The notes beneath the pieces are model-generated. The model did not search any database. It saw only the letters and a list, made by a program, of their open reading frames with translations, and was not told the origin of the DNA. DNA of 16,480 bases from Willaertia magna (lineage: Eukaryota > Heterolobosea > Eutetramitea > Acrasida > Naegleriidae), in assembly GCA_902984215.1 (NCBI GenBank), contig CADWAF010003718.1, positions 1-16,480 of the forward strand, written 5' to 3'. This document shows, piece by piece, positions 1 through 8,261 of this stretch (the first letter of the stretch is position 1; each line of letters begins with the position of its first letter). A program made the translations under genes and the position numbers.

Positions 1-2191
1 CCTTAAATTTTCCTAAAAAATCAACAATGACTCTTCTATTACTTTCCAAACACTCAACTTGATTAAATTCAAAATCCGTAATGAAATGAAAATTTAATAA
101 ATCGTCAGCCATTTTTCTTTCTTTTGGATCTTTATGTAAACATGCATATAAAAATTCTTGTAATGATTTACTTAACGTTTTAATCTCAGGAACAATTCTT
201 TCTAACCAACCATTCTCTTCTTCTTCATTATTTAAATTATCAGAAGTATAAAGTTGATATAATTCCCACATATCAAGTGGAAAAGGAAATTTACCAATTG
301 CCATTTCTAAAATTGTTAAACCAAAACTAAAAATATCACATGGAAAGGAATGTTTACCATTTTTACAAAGTCTTTCTGGACTCATATATAATCTTGTTCC
401 TTTAAAGGTATCTGCAAAATTTTTTTGTGATTTTTGTAATAATTGTGTTGACATACCAAAATCTGCTAATTTTACAAAACCTTTAGAATTTACTAAAATA
501 TTTTCAGGTTTAATATCTCTATGAATAATTTGATTAGAATGTATAAATTTTAAAGCTAATAATATTTGATATGATATTGCACTTAATAAACTTTCAGAAA
601 TTTTCTCTTGTTGTAAATTATTTTGTAAATCATTTTGTAAAGTATCTTGTAAAGTATTATTATAAAATAAACTTGTTAAATCACTTAAAGTTCCTTTATC
701 CATATATTCTAATAATAAATATAAAGTATTTTCCTTTTTTATATGAAATGCATCAATTATAGAAACAATATTTATACAATTCCTACAATCTAATAAACAT
801 TTAAATTCTGAAATTATCATTTTTGGAAAATTCTTTTCTTCATCACTTTCTAATTTTATACTTTTTAATGCAAATATAGTATCACTCTTTGAATGATAAC
901 ATTTATGAACTGAACATGAAAATCCAGCACCTAATTGTTCTTTAATTAAAATATCTTCCCAAAAAATACTTTCATTAAATTTCTTTAATTTATTTCCATT
1001 TTTAGAAATTGTATTTTTAGAAATATTATTATTTTCAAAAGTAGGATCAGCATGATTATTATTGTAACGATCAACTTCTTGTACATTTCCTTCACCTAAT
1101 TCTTCAGGTTTTGCAATAAATTCAGATGAATTATGTTTATTTTCCACATTTGAAAATACCATATTTGGTATTTGTTGCTCCGAATGTATAGGAGAAATTA
1201 AAATTGTACCATATTGATTACATTTATAATATTTTCCTAAACGAAAACTTCCAGAAGAAGTAATTTCAGCAAATGTTGATTTTTGATGTTTTAAATTATC
1301 TATACATGTTGTATTACCGTTATTATTATTACTGTTTGTATTATTATTGATTTGCGTTGGAAGTTTTAAATTATTTACAAAATGTTTCTTTTCCTTTTTT
1401 TTGACTGGTTTCTTTTCTTTTGGAGAAATGGATCTTAATTTAGTGGCGGTCGTAGTTGTTACGGTCGTTGTTGCGGTAACAGTGGTCGTTATCGTTGGAT
1501 CGTCAAGATCGTTATTTGTAGTAAGGTTTGGCGCCAAATTGTTATTGATCTCTTCGGAAAGGTTCTTTTTTTCATCTTCTTCTAAAGAAGAATTTAATTG
1601 TTTTAAAAAATCGGAATGAGAAAATACAATGGAATGATGAGTCGTATGATTCGTTTGATTATTATTATCTCTTTCCTTCTTTTTAGAAGAAGATCTTTTA
1701 CTACTATCCTTCTTCTTTAATGATTTTGTACTATTACTCTTCGTTAGCGTAGTAGTAGCGGCAGTAGCTGTTGTAGTAGTAGTAGTAGAAGAAGAGATAC
1801 TACTTGTAGTTGAGGTTGTTGTAGTAGAAGTTATTGATACAGGTTCTGTACTTGTACTATTAGTAGTAGTAGTACTTGTAGTTGAACAACAAGTTGAAGT
1901 CTTTGTATTAAGGCTTGACATTGAATTTGTAATTGTTATATTATTATTTACATTGTTATTGGAACAAGTCTTTGAAGAAGGTTGTTTCATAAGAACTTCT
2001 TCAATATTCCGTATCATATTTTCTTTATTTTCATATTGTTCTTCAGTCATTGTATTGTTAAAGTTATTGTTATTGTCAATATTGTTGTTGTTGTTGGTAA
2101 TGTTAGTATTACTAGCGTTACAAGATGATGAAATTCTATCGGTTTTTGATTTAGTAGAAGCCTTCACTGTACAAGATGAAGATGGAGACAT
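1..2191 (-). CDS. STE7/MAP2K-like serine/threonine protein kinase, 3' end outside window
   Basis: Open without a stop for 730 codons from ATG at 2191 to the window edge; the end of the gene lies beyond it. Residues 1-300 are low complexity: an Asn run near 34-46, Ser/Thr runs near 105-145, then Lys-rich stretches. A short segment at about 308-331 (SSGSF..G....N..G) resembles the pre-kinase motif of plant-type MKKs. The kinase domain spans about 411-704: Gly loop G421-A-G423, lysine K443, helix-C E462, catalytic HRDIKPEN 557-564, DFG 577-579, and GTRLYMSPER 598-607, a signature typical of MAP2Ks. Likely activation-loop phospho-sites are S588 and T595; the loop is about 4 residues longer than in MEK1. 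PEN replaces the PSN/PTN usual in MAP2Ks. A Leu-Gln-Asn repeat (514-528) is inserted before helix E. All key catalytic residues are present, so an active kinase is expected. Kinase identity is near certain; MAP2K subfamily is likely. Confidence 0.9.
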   Translation of the reverse strand, partial: MSPSSSCTVKASTKSKTDRISSSCNASNTNITNNNNNIDNNNNFNNTMTEEQYENKENMIRNIEEVLMKQPSSKTCSNNNVNNNITITNSMSSLNTKTSTCCSTTSTTTTNSTSTEPVSITSTTTTSTTSSISSSTTTTTTATAATTTLTKSNSTKSLKKKDSSKRSSSKKKERDNNNQTNHTTHHSIVFSHSDFLKQLNSSLEEDEKKNLSEEINNNLAPNLTTNNDLDDPTITTTVTATTTVTTTTATKLRSISPKEKKPVKKKEKKHFVNNLKLPTQINNNTNSNNNNGNTTCIDNLKHQKSTFAEITSSGSFRLGKYYKCNQYGTILISPIHSEQQIPNMVFSNVENKHNSSEFIAKPEELGEGNVQEVDRYNNNHADPTFENNNISKNTISKNGNKLKKFNESIFWEDILIKEQLGAGFSCSVHKCYHSKSDTIFALKSIKLESDEEKNFPKMIISEFKCLLDCRNCINIVSIIDAFHIKKENTLYLLLEYMDKGTLSDLTSLFYNNTLQDTLQNDLQNNLQQEKISESLLSAISYQILLALKFIHSNQIIHRDIKPENILVNSKGFVKLADFGMSTQLLQKSQKNFADTFKGTRLYMSPERLCKNGKHSFPCDIFSFGLTILEMAIGKFPFPLDMWELYQLYTSDNLNNEEEENGWLERIVPEIKTLSKSLQEFLYACLHKDPKERKMADDLLNFHFITDFEFNQVECLESNRRVIVDFLGKFK
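608..652 (-). repeat. Leu-Gln-Asn repeat inside the kinase domain
   Basis: Residues 514-528 of the kinase read LQDTLQNDLQNNLQQ. At DNA level this is a degenerate 12-bp unit related to TTACAAAATAAT. It lies in the variable loop between the hinge region and helix E, where insertions are tolerated. The same unit recurs in the SMG7-like gene and in the pseudogene at 10.5-12.3 kb. Confidence 0.8.
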
Positions 2192-2704
2192 TTAAAGTAG
2201 TTGATTTTTATTTATTTTTAATAAATTAAATCTTAAGGTTGATGGTATTAATAAATGAAATATACTTTCTTTTCAAATAAATAGCCTTCAAAAAAGAAAG
2301 TAAAAAGAAACTAAGGAGAGTATGAGCTGATTTTTTTTTTTGAATGTATTTTTTTGAAATTGAAGAAACTAGGTTCAAGCCTTGATGGTTTTTTGAAAAT
2401 GAGAGAACTTGGCAGTTTGTGGTAAGTTCCAATTCTCAGTACGTACAAGGGAACAACGAAAAACTTGGTTTTTGTAAAATATGTGGTTTTTAAAGAAAAT
2501 CAACCAAGAACTTTTTTAAGTTTACAAAAAACACGCTGGTTTTACGTGTTAAGATCAGTTTAACGAAAATGGACCCGTTTAAAAACCATAGATACAAAAC
2601 TTCATCCTCAACTCAAAACAAACTTAACAGCAACGCAATAACAACACAAAGCAGTTCAAAGCATGTTTTTATATAGACAAAGAATGTTTTAAGAGAAATT
2701 GCAA
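2192..2704. other. intergenic region between kinase gene and tRNA
   Basis: No gene found. It separates the kinase start (minus) from the tRNA (plus) and should hold the kinase promoter and 5' leader. It is less AT-rich than the rest of the window. A T11 run lies around 2331-2341; read on the minus strand it is an A-rich run ending in TCAG, a possible splice or trans-splice acceptor, but this is weak. A TATA-like stretch (TTTTATATAG) lies about 30 bases before the tRNA. Confidence 0.5.
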
Positions 2705-2711
2705 AGGGGGT

Positions 2712-2722
2712 TAGTTCAGTGG
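2712..2722 (+). promoter_or_regulatory. RNA polymerase III A box
   Basis: TAGTTCAGTGG fits the A-box consensus TRGYNNARNNG inside the D arm of the tRNA gene. Confidence 0.8.
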
Positions 2723-2753
2723 TAGAACAGGGGATTGTGGTTCCTCAGACCAG

Positions 2754-2764
2754 GGTTCGATTCC
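2754..2764 (+). promoter_or_regulatory. RNA polymerase III B box
   Basis: GGTTCGATTCC fits the B-box consensus (GGTTCRANYCC-like) in the T arm of the tRNA gene. Confidence 0.85.
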
Positions 2765-2793
2765 CTGACCTCCTATCCTTATTAGCAGTTTAA

Positions 2794-2798
2794 TTTTT
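2794..2798 (+). terminator. RNA polymerase III T-run terminator
   Basis: The first run of five T after the tRNA, 19 bases past its end; expected to end the pol III transcript and leave a short trailer. Confidence 0.7.
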
Positions 2799-2999
2799 CT
2801 GCGCGTAAGTAAAAGGATATTTTTCCCCTCTAACGTGGGCCCTTTCTACCTATCTTTGCCGAGTTCTCTAATTGTTCCTTCTTTTAGCTTCCATTTTCAT
2901 TTGAAGCTTTTATCCACTGTATTCTTTTTTGTTTAACAAACAAAAATAAACAAACGAAGAAGTCTACAACAACAATAATTATTAACAAATAAAAATTTC
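2799..2999 (+). promoter_or_regulatory. leader region of the Pmp3-like gene
   Basis: No gene seen. The stretch is relatively GC-rich (including a GGGCCC) and contains a pyrimidine tract ending in TTTTAG near 2881-2887 that could serve as a splice or trans-splice acceptor for the 5' UTR of the gene starting at 3000. This is inference from position only. Confidence 0.3.
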
Positions 3000-3284
3000 A
3001 TGCCCAACGTTTCTCACTTTAAAAATTGGCATTTCCTAGTAATTGTTATATTTTTAATTATTTTTCCACCAATTGCAATATTAATAATGATGTTATATCC
3101 AATGCCAAAAGAATCTAGAGATAATTTTATTAGGATGACTAGTGACTTTTATCCAACAGAAAAATGTACATTTTTAATAACTTTTTGTTTAAATTGTTTA
3201 TTAACTTGTTTATGTTGTTTTCCTGGAATGATACACGGATTTATTGTTTTATTTGGTTTTTTAATTGTTGTTGATGGAAAATAA
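3000..3284 (+). CDS. Pmp3/UPF0057-like small membrane protein
   Basis: A 94-residue protein with two hydrophobic helices, about residues 11-34 and 57-90. Helix 1 holds FPPIAI, matching the conserved FPP-A-V core of the Pmp3 (PF01679) family; helix 2 has N-LLT followed by PGMIHG, matching the family's LLT...PG.IHA pattern. Family members are usually 50-80 residues; this one is longer because about 20 mostly polar residues (PMPKESRDNF...) separate the helices. Pmp3 proteins sit in plasma or endomembranes and affect membrane potential and salt tolerance in yeast and plants; the role here is unproven. The ATG is the only plausible start and no intron is needed. A second copy of the last 18 codons lies downstream at 3544-3600. 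Confidence 0.8.
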   Translation: MPNVSHFKNWHFLVIVIFLIIFPPIAILIMMLYPMPKESRDNFIRMTSDFYPTEKCTFLITFCLNCLLTCLCCFPGMIHGFIVLFGFLIVVDGK

Positions 3285-3303
3285 AACATTTTACCACATT
3301 AAT

Positions 3304-3309
3304 AATAAA
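3304..3309 (+). promoter_or_regulatory. AATAAA polyadenylation signal candidate
   Basis: AATAAA lies 20 bases after the stop of the Pmp3-like gene, a sensible distance for 3' end formation. Such hexamers are common by chance in DNA this AT-rich. Confidence 0.4.
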
Positions 3310-3543
3310 ATAACATTAAAAGCTTACAATGTATACTATACATTCATTTATTCACTGTAAATTGTCTATCATTTCATTTATTATTATTAGTGCCTAATTA
3401 AATTTGAATAAGCTTTCTAGAAAGCGCTACTTTAATAAAGGAAATCAACCCAACCTAACTCCTACATTATTTCAGAATTCTATTCCAGACACTTTTAGTT
3501 ATTACAAATTAAAACATATTTCAATCACGAGTAATTAAGAAAA

Positions 3544-3600
3544 ATGTTACATGGATTTTTTGTTTTATTTTGTTGGTTACTTGTTGTTGATGGAAAATAA
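3544..3600 (+). pseudogene. duplicated 3' end of the Pmp3-like gene
   Basis: Eighteen codons plus stop that match the end of the gene at 3000-3284: 13 of 18 residues are identical and both end in VVDGK then TAA. About 50 of 57 bases match. The copy begins exactly at the Met of PGMIHG and the upstream half of the gene is not found between 3285 and 3543. It is therefore a partial duplicate, or less likely an alternative terminal exon: an AG dinucleotide lies four bases before the ATG. Alone it would give only half of helix 2. Confidence 0.65.
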
Positions 3601-3608
3601 ATTCATGT

Positions 3609-3688
3609 TGTTTACAATTTACTGTAAATTTTTTTTAAATAAAATAACTGTTTACAATTTATTGTAAATTTTTTTTTAAATAATTTCA
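3609..3688. repeat. 40-bp tandem repeat, two units
   Basis: Units 3609-3648 and about 3649-3688 both begin TGTTTACAATTTA and continue with YTGTAAA then a T run and AAATAA. Each unit holds an imperfect palindrome TTTACAATTTAYTGTAAA. It lies in the 3' flank between the Pmp3 duplicate and the SMG7-like gene. Confidence 0.75.
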
Positions 3689-3967
3689 TGTGATTAAAGG
3701 TAATTAAGGATCTTTAAAATCTATATTTCCATATACGTAATTTATTGGTTCAATGGAAAATGTGTTTGTCAACCTTTTTTTAAAGTGTTATTATTATTAG
3801 TGTAAGAAAAAATTAAAACATTTTTGTAAACTTTTTTGTAAATATTGTTGTAAAGATTATTGTCAATAAAATTATCACAACAAACTCTTCTTAATATTCA
3901 ATAAATTCACAATTTAAAAAAATAATTCTGTTTTTTAAAAAATTAAATAATTTTAAAAATATAAATT

Positions 3968-6400
3968 TTAAAATAAATTAAAAATTCCTTCTTCTTTTTT
4001 TTCTTCCTTTTTATTATTTCTATCTCTAAATGGAAATGGAATAAATAAATCATTATTAACAGTGTTATTATTTCCATTAATAGTATTTCCATTTACAACA
4101 TTTATAGTATTATTAGTTGTTGTTGTTGGGATATTACTATAATTAGTATTGTAATTTAATCCACCATTCCAATAAGTTTGTTGTAAATTATTATTTTGTA
4201 AATTTTGTTGTAAAGTATTATTATTATTCCAAATGGAAGGATTATGTTGTAAATTATTTTGTGATAAATTTTGTGACAAGTTTTGTGATAAATTTGGTAA
4301 ATTATTTTGTTGTAAATTATTTTGTGATAAATTTTGATTTACTGAAAATGGAAAATATAAATAATTATTTCCAAACATGGAAGAATTATTATTACCAAAA
4401 TAATTTTGTAAATAATTATTATTATTGTCAATTGAAGAATTATTTAATAATTTATTCATTAATTGTGACTTTTCAATTTTTTGTGACGTTTTTTGTAAAG
4501 TATTTTGTTGTAAAGAATTTTGTAAATTTTCTTCTTCTTCTTTAAAAAGTAAATCATTTACAAATTTGTCAACTTGTTGTAATTCTTCAATTTCTTCTTC
4601 TTTAAATGGATAATTTAAATTATTATTTTGTTGTAAACTATTTTGTAAATTATTATTTTGTAAAGTTTGTTGTAAATCACCAAAATGATTAAAATTGGAA
4701 GAAATAAAAATATCTTTTTGTAAATTATTTTGTAAATCGTTTTGTAAAGAATTATTTTGTAAATTATTTTGTGTATTGTCAACCATAAAGTTTTGTAAAG
4801 TATTATTTTCAATTAAATTTTCATCATCAAACATTTCATTGTTTACAAAATTATTTTCTAAAAAATAATTTCCATTTTTGTAAATTATAAATTTAATTTC
4901 TTTTAAATATTCTGTTTTTAAATTTTTATAAATTTCTGAAAAATTTAAAATTTTATTTTTATTTCTTGTTGTAAAAGTTCCAAAATTTCCATTTAAAGGA
5001 GAAAATCCTAAAATTTCTAAAAATAAATTTCTTTCATTTTCGTTACAATTTTTGTCACCATTTAAAATTTTTTGATCCATGTTTGTAAAGATTTGAGTTA
5101 AAAAATTACAAAAATTGTAATCAATTTCTTCTTCTTCATTATTTTGTAATTGATTTTGTAAAAAGTTTTGTAAAAATCTATTTTTATTTTGTAAAAAATA
5201 TTCTAAATAAAGTAAAATTGAAAATAAAAATTCATGCTCACATTTTTGTAAAGAATTTGTGTGATCAATATTTTGTAAATATTTTTGTAAAAATAAAAAA
5301 TTTAAAATTACAAATTTTTTTGTAACGTCATTTTTCATTTCAAAATCTAAAAATAAATTCATCAAAGTTTTTTCAACCATTTTTTCGGACAGAAATTTTT
5401 CGGTCCCTACATTTTCTTCATTACAATTTTCGTTACAATTTTCATTACAATTTTCTAAAATTTCCAAAAATAAATTTCTTTCCATAAATTTTCCTAAAAA
5501 ATAAAATCCATGAATTTCTAAAAATAACTTTTCCAAATTATTTTCCGTGACATTTGTTGTAACATTTTCTGACATATTTTTTGTAACATTTTTTGTAATA
5601 TTTTTAAATAACATTACTAAATTCTCTTTTGCCGCTTTAAAAGGTCTATTATTACAACTTAAAGCTCTATAATATCTATAAATAGAATCAAACATTAAAT
5701 TTGAATAAGTTGAAAGAACTGCTAATTGATTCCATGCATTTCCAAAATTAGGAGAAATTGACAATGCTTTTTTGTAAAACTTTTCAGATTTTGTAAAGTT
5801 TTTAGATTTTTCTGTTTGTGATAAATAACGTGATAAATCACCACGAAAAATTAAGATTTTTTCTTTTTGGGAAATGTCAATTGTTTTTTTGTAAAAATTT
5901 TTAAATTCTTCTAAAAATAAATTTAAATATTTTTTAAATTCTTTTACAATTTCTTTTACAATTTCAGAATTATTTTTAATTGTTAAATTTTTTCTAAAAA
6001 TAGAAATAATATTGTAATAATAATTTTTCCATAAATAACTTGTTAAATCATATTTTAAATCATATTGTAAATCATTTAAAATTAAATTTTGTAAAAAATT
6101 TACACATTGTAAACGAATATTTAAAAAATTTTCATTTGTTGTAAAAATTTGTGAAATATTTTCTTGTGATGAGTTTACAATTTTTAAAAAAATTAATTCT
6201 TGATTTGATTTTAAATTTTGTAACATTTGTTTTGTTGTTAAGTTGTTATTTCCATTTTTAGAATTTGTGACATTATTTTGTAAAGTATTGTCAACAATTT
6301 GTAAAGATTTCTTTTGTAAAGTATAATTCTTTGTATTATTTATTGTTGTTGGTTGATTACTATTTTTAGACATTATTTGTAAAGATTTTTTTGGTGGCAT
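3968..6400 (-). CDS. SMG7/EST1-like protein with long disordered tail
   Basis: Complete 810-residue reading frame without introns. Residues 60-175 fit the N-terminal 14-3-3-like part of SMG5/6/7 proteins (SYLWKNYYYNIISIFR at 121-136). The diagnostic FRGDLSRYL at 185-193 matches the family's h-GDL-x-RY motif; it is followed by a TPR-like EST1 DNA/RNA-binding segment: FYKKALSISPNFGNAWNQLA (208-227) and then YRYYRALS...PFKAAKENL to 261. In this family the 14-3-3-like fold binds phosphorylated UPF1 and brings mRNA decay factors to premature-stop transcripts. The C-terminal half is Asn/Gln-rich, with LQN repeats throughout and an acidic/basic end (KKEEKKEE). No PIN nuclease domain is seen, which favours SMG7 over SMG6. 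The start is supported by MPPKK just before the first conserved block and an A-rich context (ACAAAATG). Confidence 0.8.
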   Translation of the reverse strand: MPPKKSLQIMSKNSNQPTTINNTKNYTLQKKSLQIVDNTLQNNVTNSKNGNNNLTTKQMLQNLKSNQELIFLKIVNSSQENISQIFTTNENFLNIRLQCVNFLQNLILNDLQYDLKYDLTSYLWKNYYYNIISIFRKNLTIKNNSEIVKEIVKEFKKYLNLFLEEFKNFYKKTIDISQKEKILIFRGDLSRYLSQTEKSKNFTKSEKFYKKALSISPNFGNAWNQLAVLSTYSNLMFDSIYRYYRALSCNNRPFKAAKENLVMLFKNITKNVTKNMSENVTTNVTENNLEKLFLEIHGFYFLGKFMERNLFLEILENCNENCNENCNEENVGTEKFLSEKMVEKTLMNLFLDFEMKNDVTKKFVILNFLFLQKYLQNIDHTNSLQKCEHEFLFSILLYLEYFLQNKNRFLQNFLQNQLQNNEEEEIDYNFCNFLTQIFTNMDQKILNGDKNCNENERNLFLEILGFSPLNGNFGTFTTRNKNKILNFSEIYKNLKTEYLKEIKFIIYKNGNYFLENNFVNNEMFDDENLIENNTLQNFMVDNTQNNLQNNSLQNDLQNNLQKDIFISSNFNHFGDLQQTLQNNNLQNSLQQNNNLNYPFKEEEIEELQQVDKFVNDLLFKEEEENLQNSLQQNTLQKTSQKIEKSQLMNKLLNNSSIDNNNNYLQNYFGNNNSSMFGNNYLYFPFSVNQNLSQNNLQQNNLPNLSQNLSQNLSQNNLQHNPSIWNNNNTLQQNLQNNNLQQTYWNGGLNYNTNYSNIPTTTTNNTINVVNGNTINGNNNTVNNDLFIPFPFRDRNNKKEEKKEEGIFNLF
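4180..4800 (-). repeat. LQN-coding 12-bp repeat tract in the SMG7-like gene
   Basis: About half of this stretch consists of degenerate TTATTTTGTAAA units on the plus strand, read as LQNN, LQND, LQQN or LSQN on the minus strand. The frame is kept throughout. The same TTTTGTAAA word is also frequent in the noncoding flanks at 3820-3860 and 6400-6500, so the expansion acts at DNA level. Confidence 0.8.
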
Positions 6401-6740
6401 TTTATTTTGTAAACTTGTAACGTTTTGTGTATTTTTTTGTATATTTTTTTTTAATATTTTTTTTGTTTATTTTTTGTATGTTATATTGTATAATTTTTTG
6501 TAAAAAATAGTTATCTTAAATAATTCAATAATTATATCGTTCTTAAACCAAATTATTTTTTTTCCGTTTTTAAACTTTACAAATTAAGAGTCTACAGCTT
6601 TAAAAGATTTTTTTATAAAAAAATAATTTAAAATGGAGTTAATAGAGATTTATATAGTAGTGCCTACTAAATGTTTATAGTTGATAAAATTTTAATAAAT
6701 TGTTATTTTTAAAAATTTTTCTTTAAATGTTCTGTTTAAA
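6401..6740. other. upstream region of the SMG7-like gene
   Basis: No gene found. It begins with TTTTGTAAAC and GTAACG words like those inside the coding region, then T-rich DNA. A small perfect inverted repeat TAGTAG-TGC-CTACTA lies at 6655-6669. It should contain the promoter and 5' UTR of the minus-strand gene. Confidence 0.4.
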
Positions 6741-6775
6741 TGTTGTTGTTGTTGTTGTTATTGTTGTTGTTGTTT
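6741..6775. repeat. GTT trinucleotide microsatellite
   Basis: About eleven GTT/TTG triplets with one interruption (TTATTG). Confidence 0.85.
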
Positions 6776-6799
6776 TGCTATCGGAAAGGAAAAGAAAAA

Positions 6800-6816
6800 G
6801 ATGATGATGATGATGG
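6800..6816. repeat. GAT trinucleotide microsatellite
   Basis: Five to six GAT units in a row, followed by a short GC-containing patch. The minus-strand open frame across it is low complexity and shows no protein family. Confidence 0.75.
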
Positions 6817-6941
6817 TTGCGCAAGGGATGATTGTTTCTATTTTTTTTTTTTAAAAAAAAAAGTTCAATTTGAATAAAGAACATTTCATTTTTAGGCACT
6901 TTCAAAATTTCCCACATCCTAGTAGCCTATGAAAAAAAACC

Positions 6942-6958
6942 AAGACACAAAGTGTCTT
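6942..6958. repeat. short perfect hairpin
   Basis: AAGACAC-AAA-GTGTCTT: 7-bp stem and 3-base loop, lying where base composition drops sharply to the right. Confidence 0.5.
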
Positions 6959-7110
6959 TGATATAAAATAAAAAGTAAACAGTTTTTGATTTTTTATAAA
7001 ATAAAAAAACTCATAAAAAAATTTAAAAAAAAAAAATAAATACAAAAATATATAAAAATCATATTAAAAATATTCAACAATTAACAATTACCAGAACAAA
7101 AAATAAATAG

Positions 7111-8001
7111 AAAAATATAGAATTTCAATATTTAAATAATTTACAATTTAATAAAACATTTATTAATGAACAATTAATTATTATTAATAATCAAGATTTA
7201 ATAGATATTATATTTTTACTATAAATTATTCCTGAAAAAATTGTTAAAAATATTGAAAGTGAATTTAAAAATAATAAAATTAACAAAACAACTATTATTG
7301 ACAGAACTTAAAATAAATATAAAAATAAAATTCAAGAAGTAAAAAAATTAATAATGAAGAAAATAAATTTTTAAATAATTTAAACAATATTTGTGAATTA
7401 TTTGTAGTGGAATTAGTAAAAATATAAATTTAAATATGTTTAATAAATTAAATAGATTAGATGAAAATATTAAAAGATATATTAATTATCCAATATTTGC
7501 TTTAAATATTTTAAATAATGAAAATTATAATGAAAAAAAAAATTTTATAAAGATTATAATAATAAAAATGATATAAGAATGATAATATTATTATATTTTA
7601 GTGAATTTAAAAGTAGAAATTTAGTTATTAGTTTATTAAATATTATTTTAAAAATTAAAAGAAGTAATATTGTTTTATTAAATAGTTGAATTTATAATTA
7701 TTATGTTATTAAGATTGAAAAAGATAAAAGATATAAATTAATTTATTTTGTAAAAATTAATCATTTTCTAATAGTTAACAGTAAGGATAAAAATTAATAT
7801 TATTTTTTATCATTATCAACCATATAACATTATTAATAAAAATTTAATTAAAAAATGAACTATTGTTAAAAAATTGTTGACAGAAAGTAAAAATAAATAT
7901 TAAAAGTCAACAAAAAGGAATTTCTAAAAAAAAAAGAAATAATAATAAAAAAGAAAACAATAAAAAAAGGAAATAGTAAAAAAAAGAATGTAAATAATTA
8001 A
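7111..8001 (+). pseudogene. unknown gene relic, copy A
   Basis: Protein-like frame with TAA at 7222 and 7309, then a frame change at an A7 run near 7341 (A8 in copy B) and a second at an A5 run near 7423 (A6 in copy B). The relic then reads NKLNRLDENIK, YINYPIFALNIL, ILLYFSEF and, without the break seen in copy B, RYKLIYFVKINHF...IVNSKDK before more stops. The C-terminal part aligns with the basic tail of copy B and ends at TAA 7999-8001. The coding origin is supported by conserved blocks shared with copy B and by the fact that each copy keeps the frame where the other has lost it. No family recognised. The relic continues upstream of the shared repeat (INEQLIIINNQDLIDII), so copy A is the longer copy. 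Confidence 0.65.
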
Positions 8002-8261
8002 TAAAATAAAATATTCTTTTCATTAAAATTAAAAAATAAATATTATTTTCTTAAATATTGTCTTTTTTATTGAAATATGGAAATTAATAAATTGTTATTA
8101 TTATTATTAATATTATTAGTTTGAACATGAGTTTAATTTAATTTCATTTTAAATAAACTATCAAAATTACTATTTAATAAATCTAATCTTATTTGATTTT
8201 CTTGGTTTATAAAAAAAAGGTAGGGTTGAAATAATTAAAATAAAAATATTACTTTTTTGTT
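7218..8261 (+). repeat. about 1.04-kb direct repeat, copy A
   Basis: Matches 9338-10380 in the same orientation, starting at TATAAATTATTC and ending at CTTTTTTGTTAA. It covers most of the coding relic and about 260 bases of 3' flank. No terminal inverted repeats or target duplications are evident. Copy A lacks about 20 bases present in copy B in the 3' flank. Confidence 0.85.

Larger units (their letters stand above)
2705..2775 (+). tRNA. tRNA-His (anticodon GTG)
   Basis: Full cloverleaf: 7-bp acceptor stem AGGGGGT/ACCTCCT with one G-T pair (2705-2711 with 2768-2774); D stem GTTC/GAAC; 5-bp anticodon stem with one G-T pair; loop TTGTGGT with anticodon GTG at 2737-2739; 4-base variable region; T stem CAGGG/CCCTG around loop TTCGATT; discriminator A at 2775. 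No CCA is encoded and no intron is present, as expected for a eukaryotic nuclear gene. Oddities: the first pair is A1-T72 rather than the usual G-C, and base -1 is A, so the G-1 needed for histidylation would have to be added after transcription, as is normal in eukaryotes. It delivers histidine in cytosolic translation. Confidence 0.88.

Noticed and set aside
1347..2195. Plus-strand ORFs with Val and Leu runs opposite the kinase N-terminus
   Set aside because: Shadows of the Thr/Ser- and Asn-rich codons of the minus-strand kinase gene.
6723..6917. 64-residue minus-strand ORF with His and Thr runs
   Set aside because: Its runs come from the GAT and GTT microsatellites and an A-run; no conserved segment.
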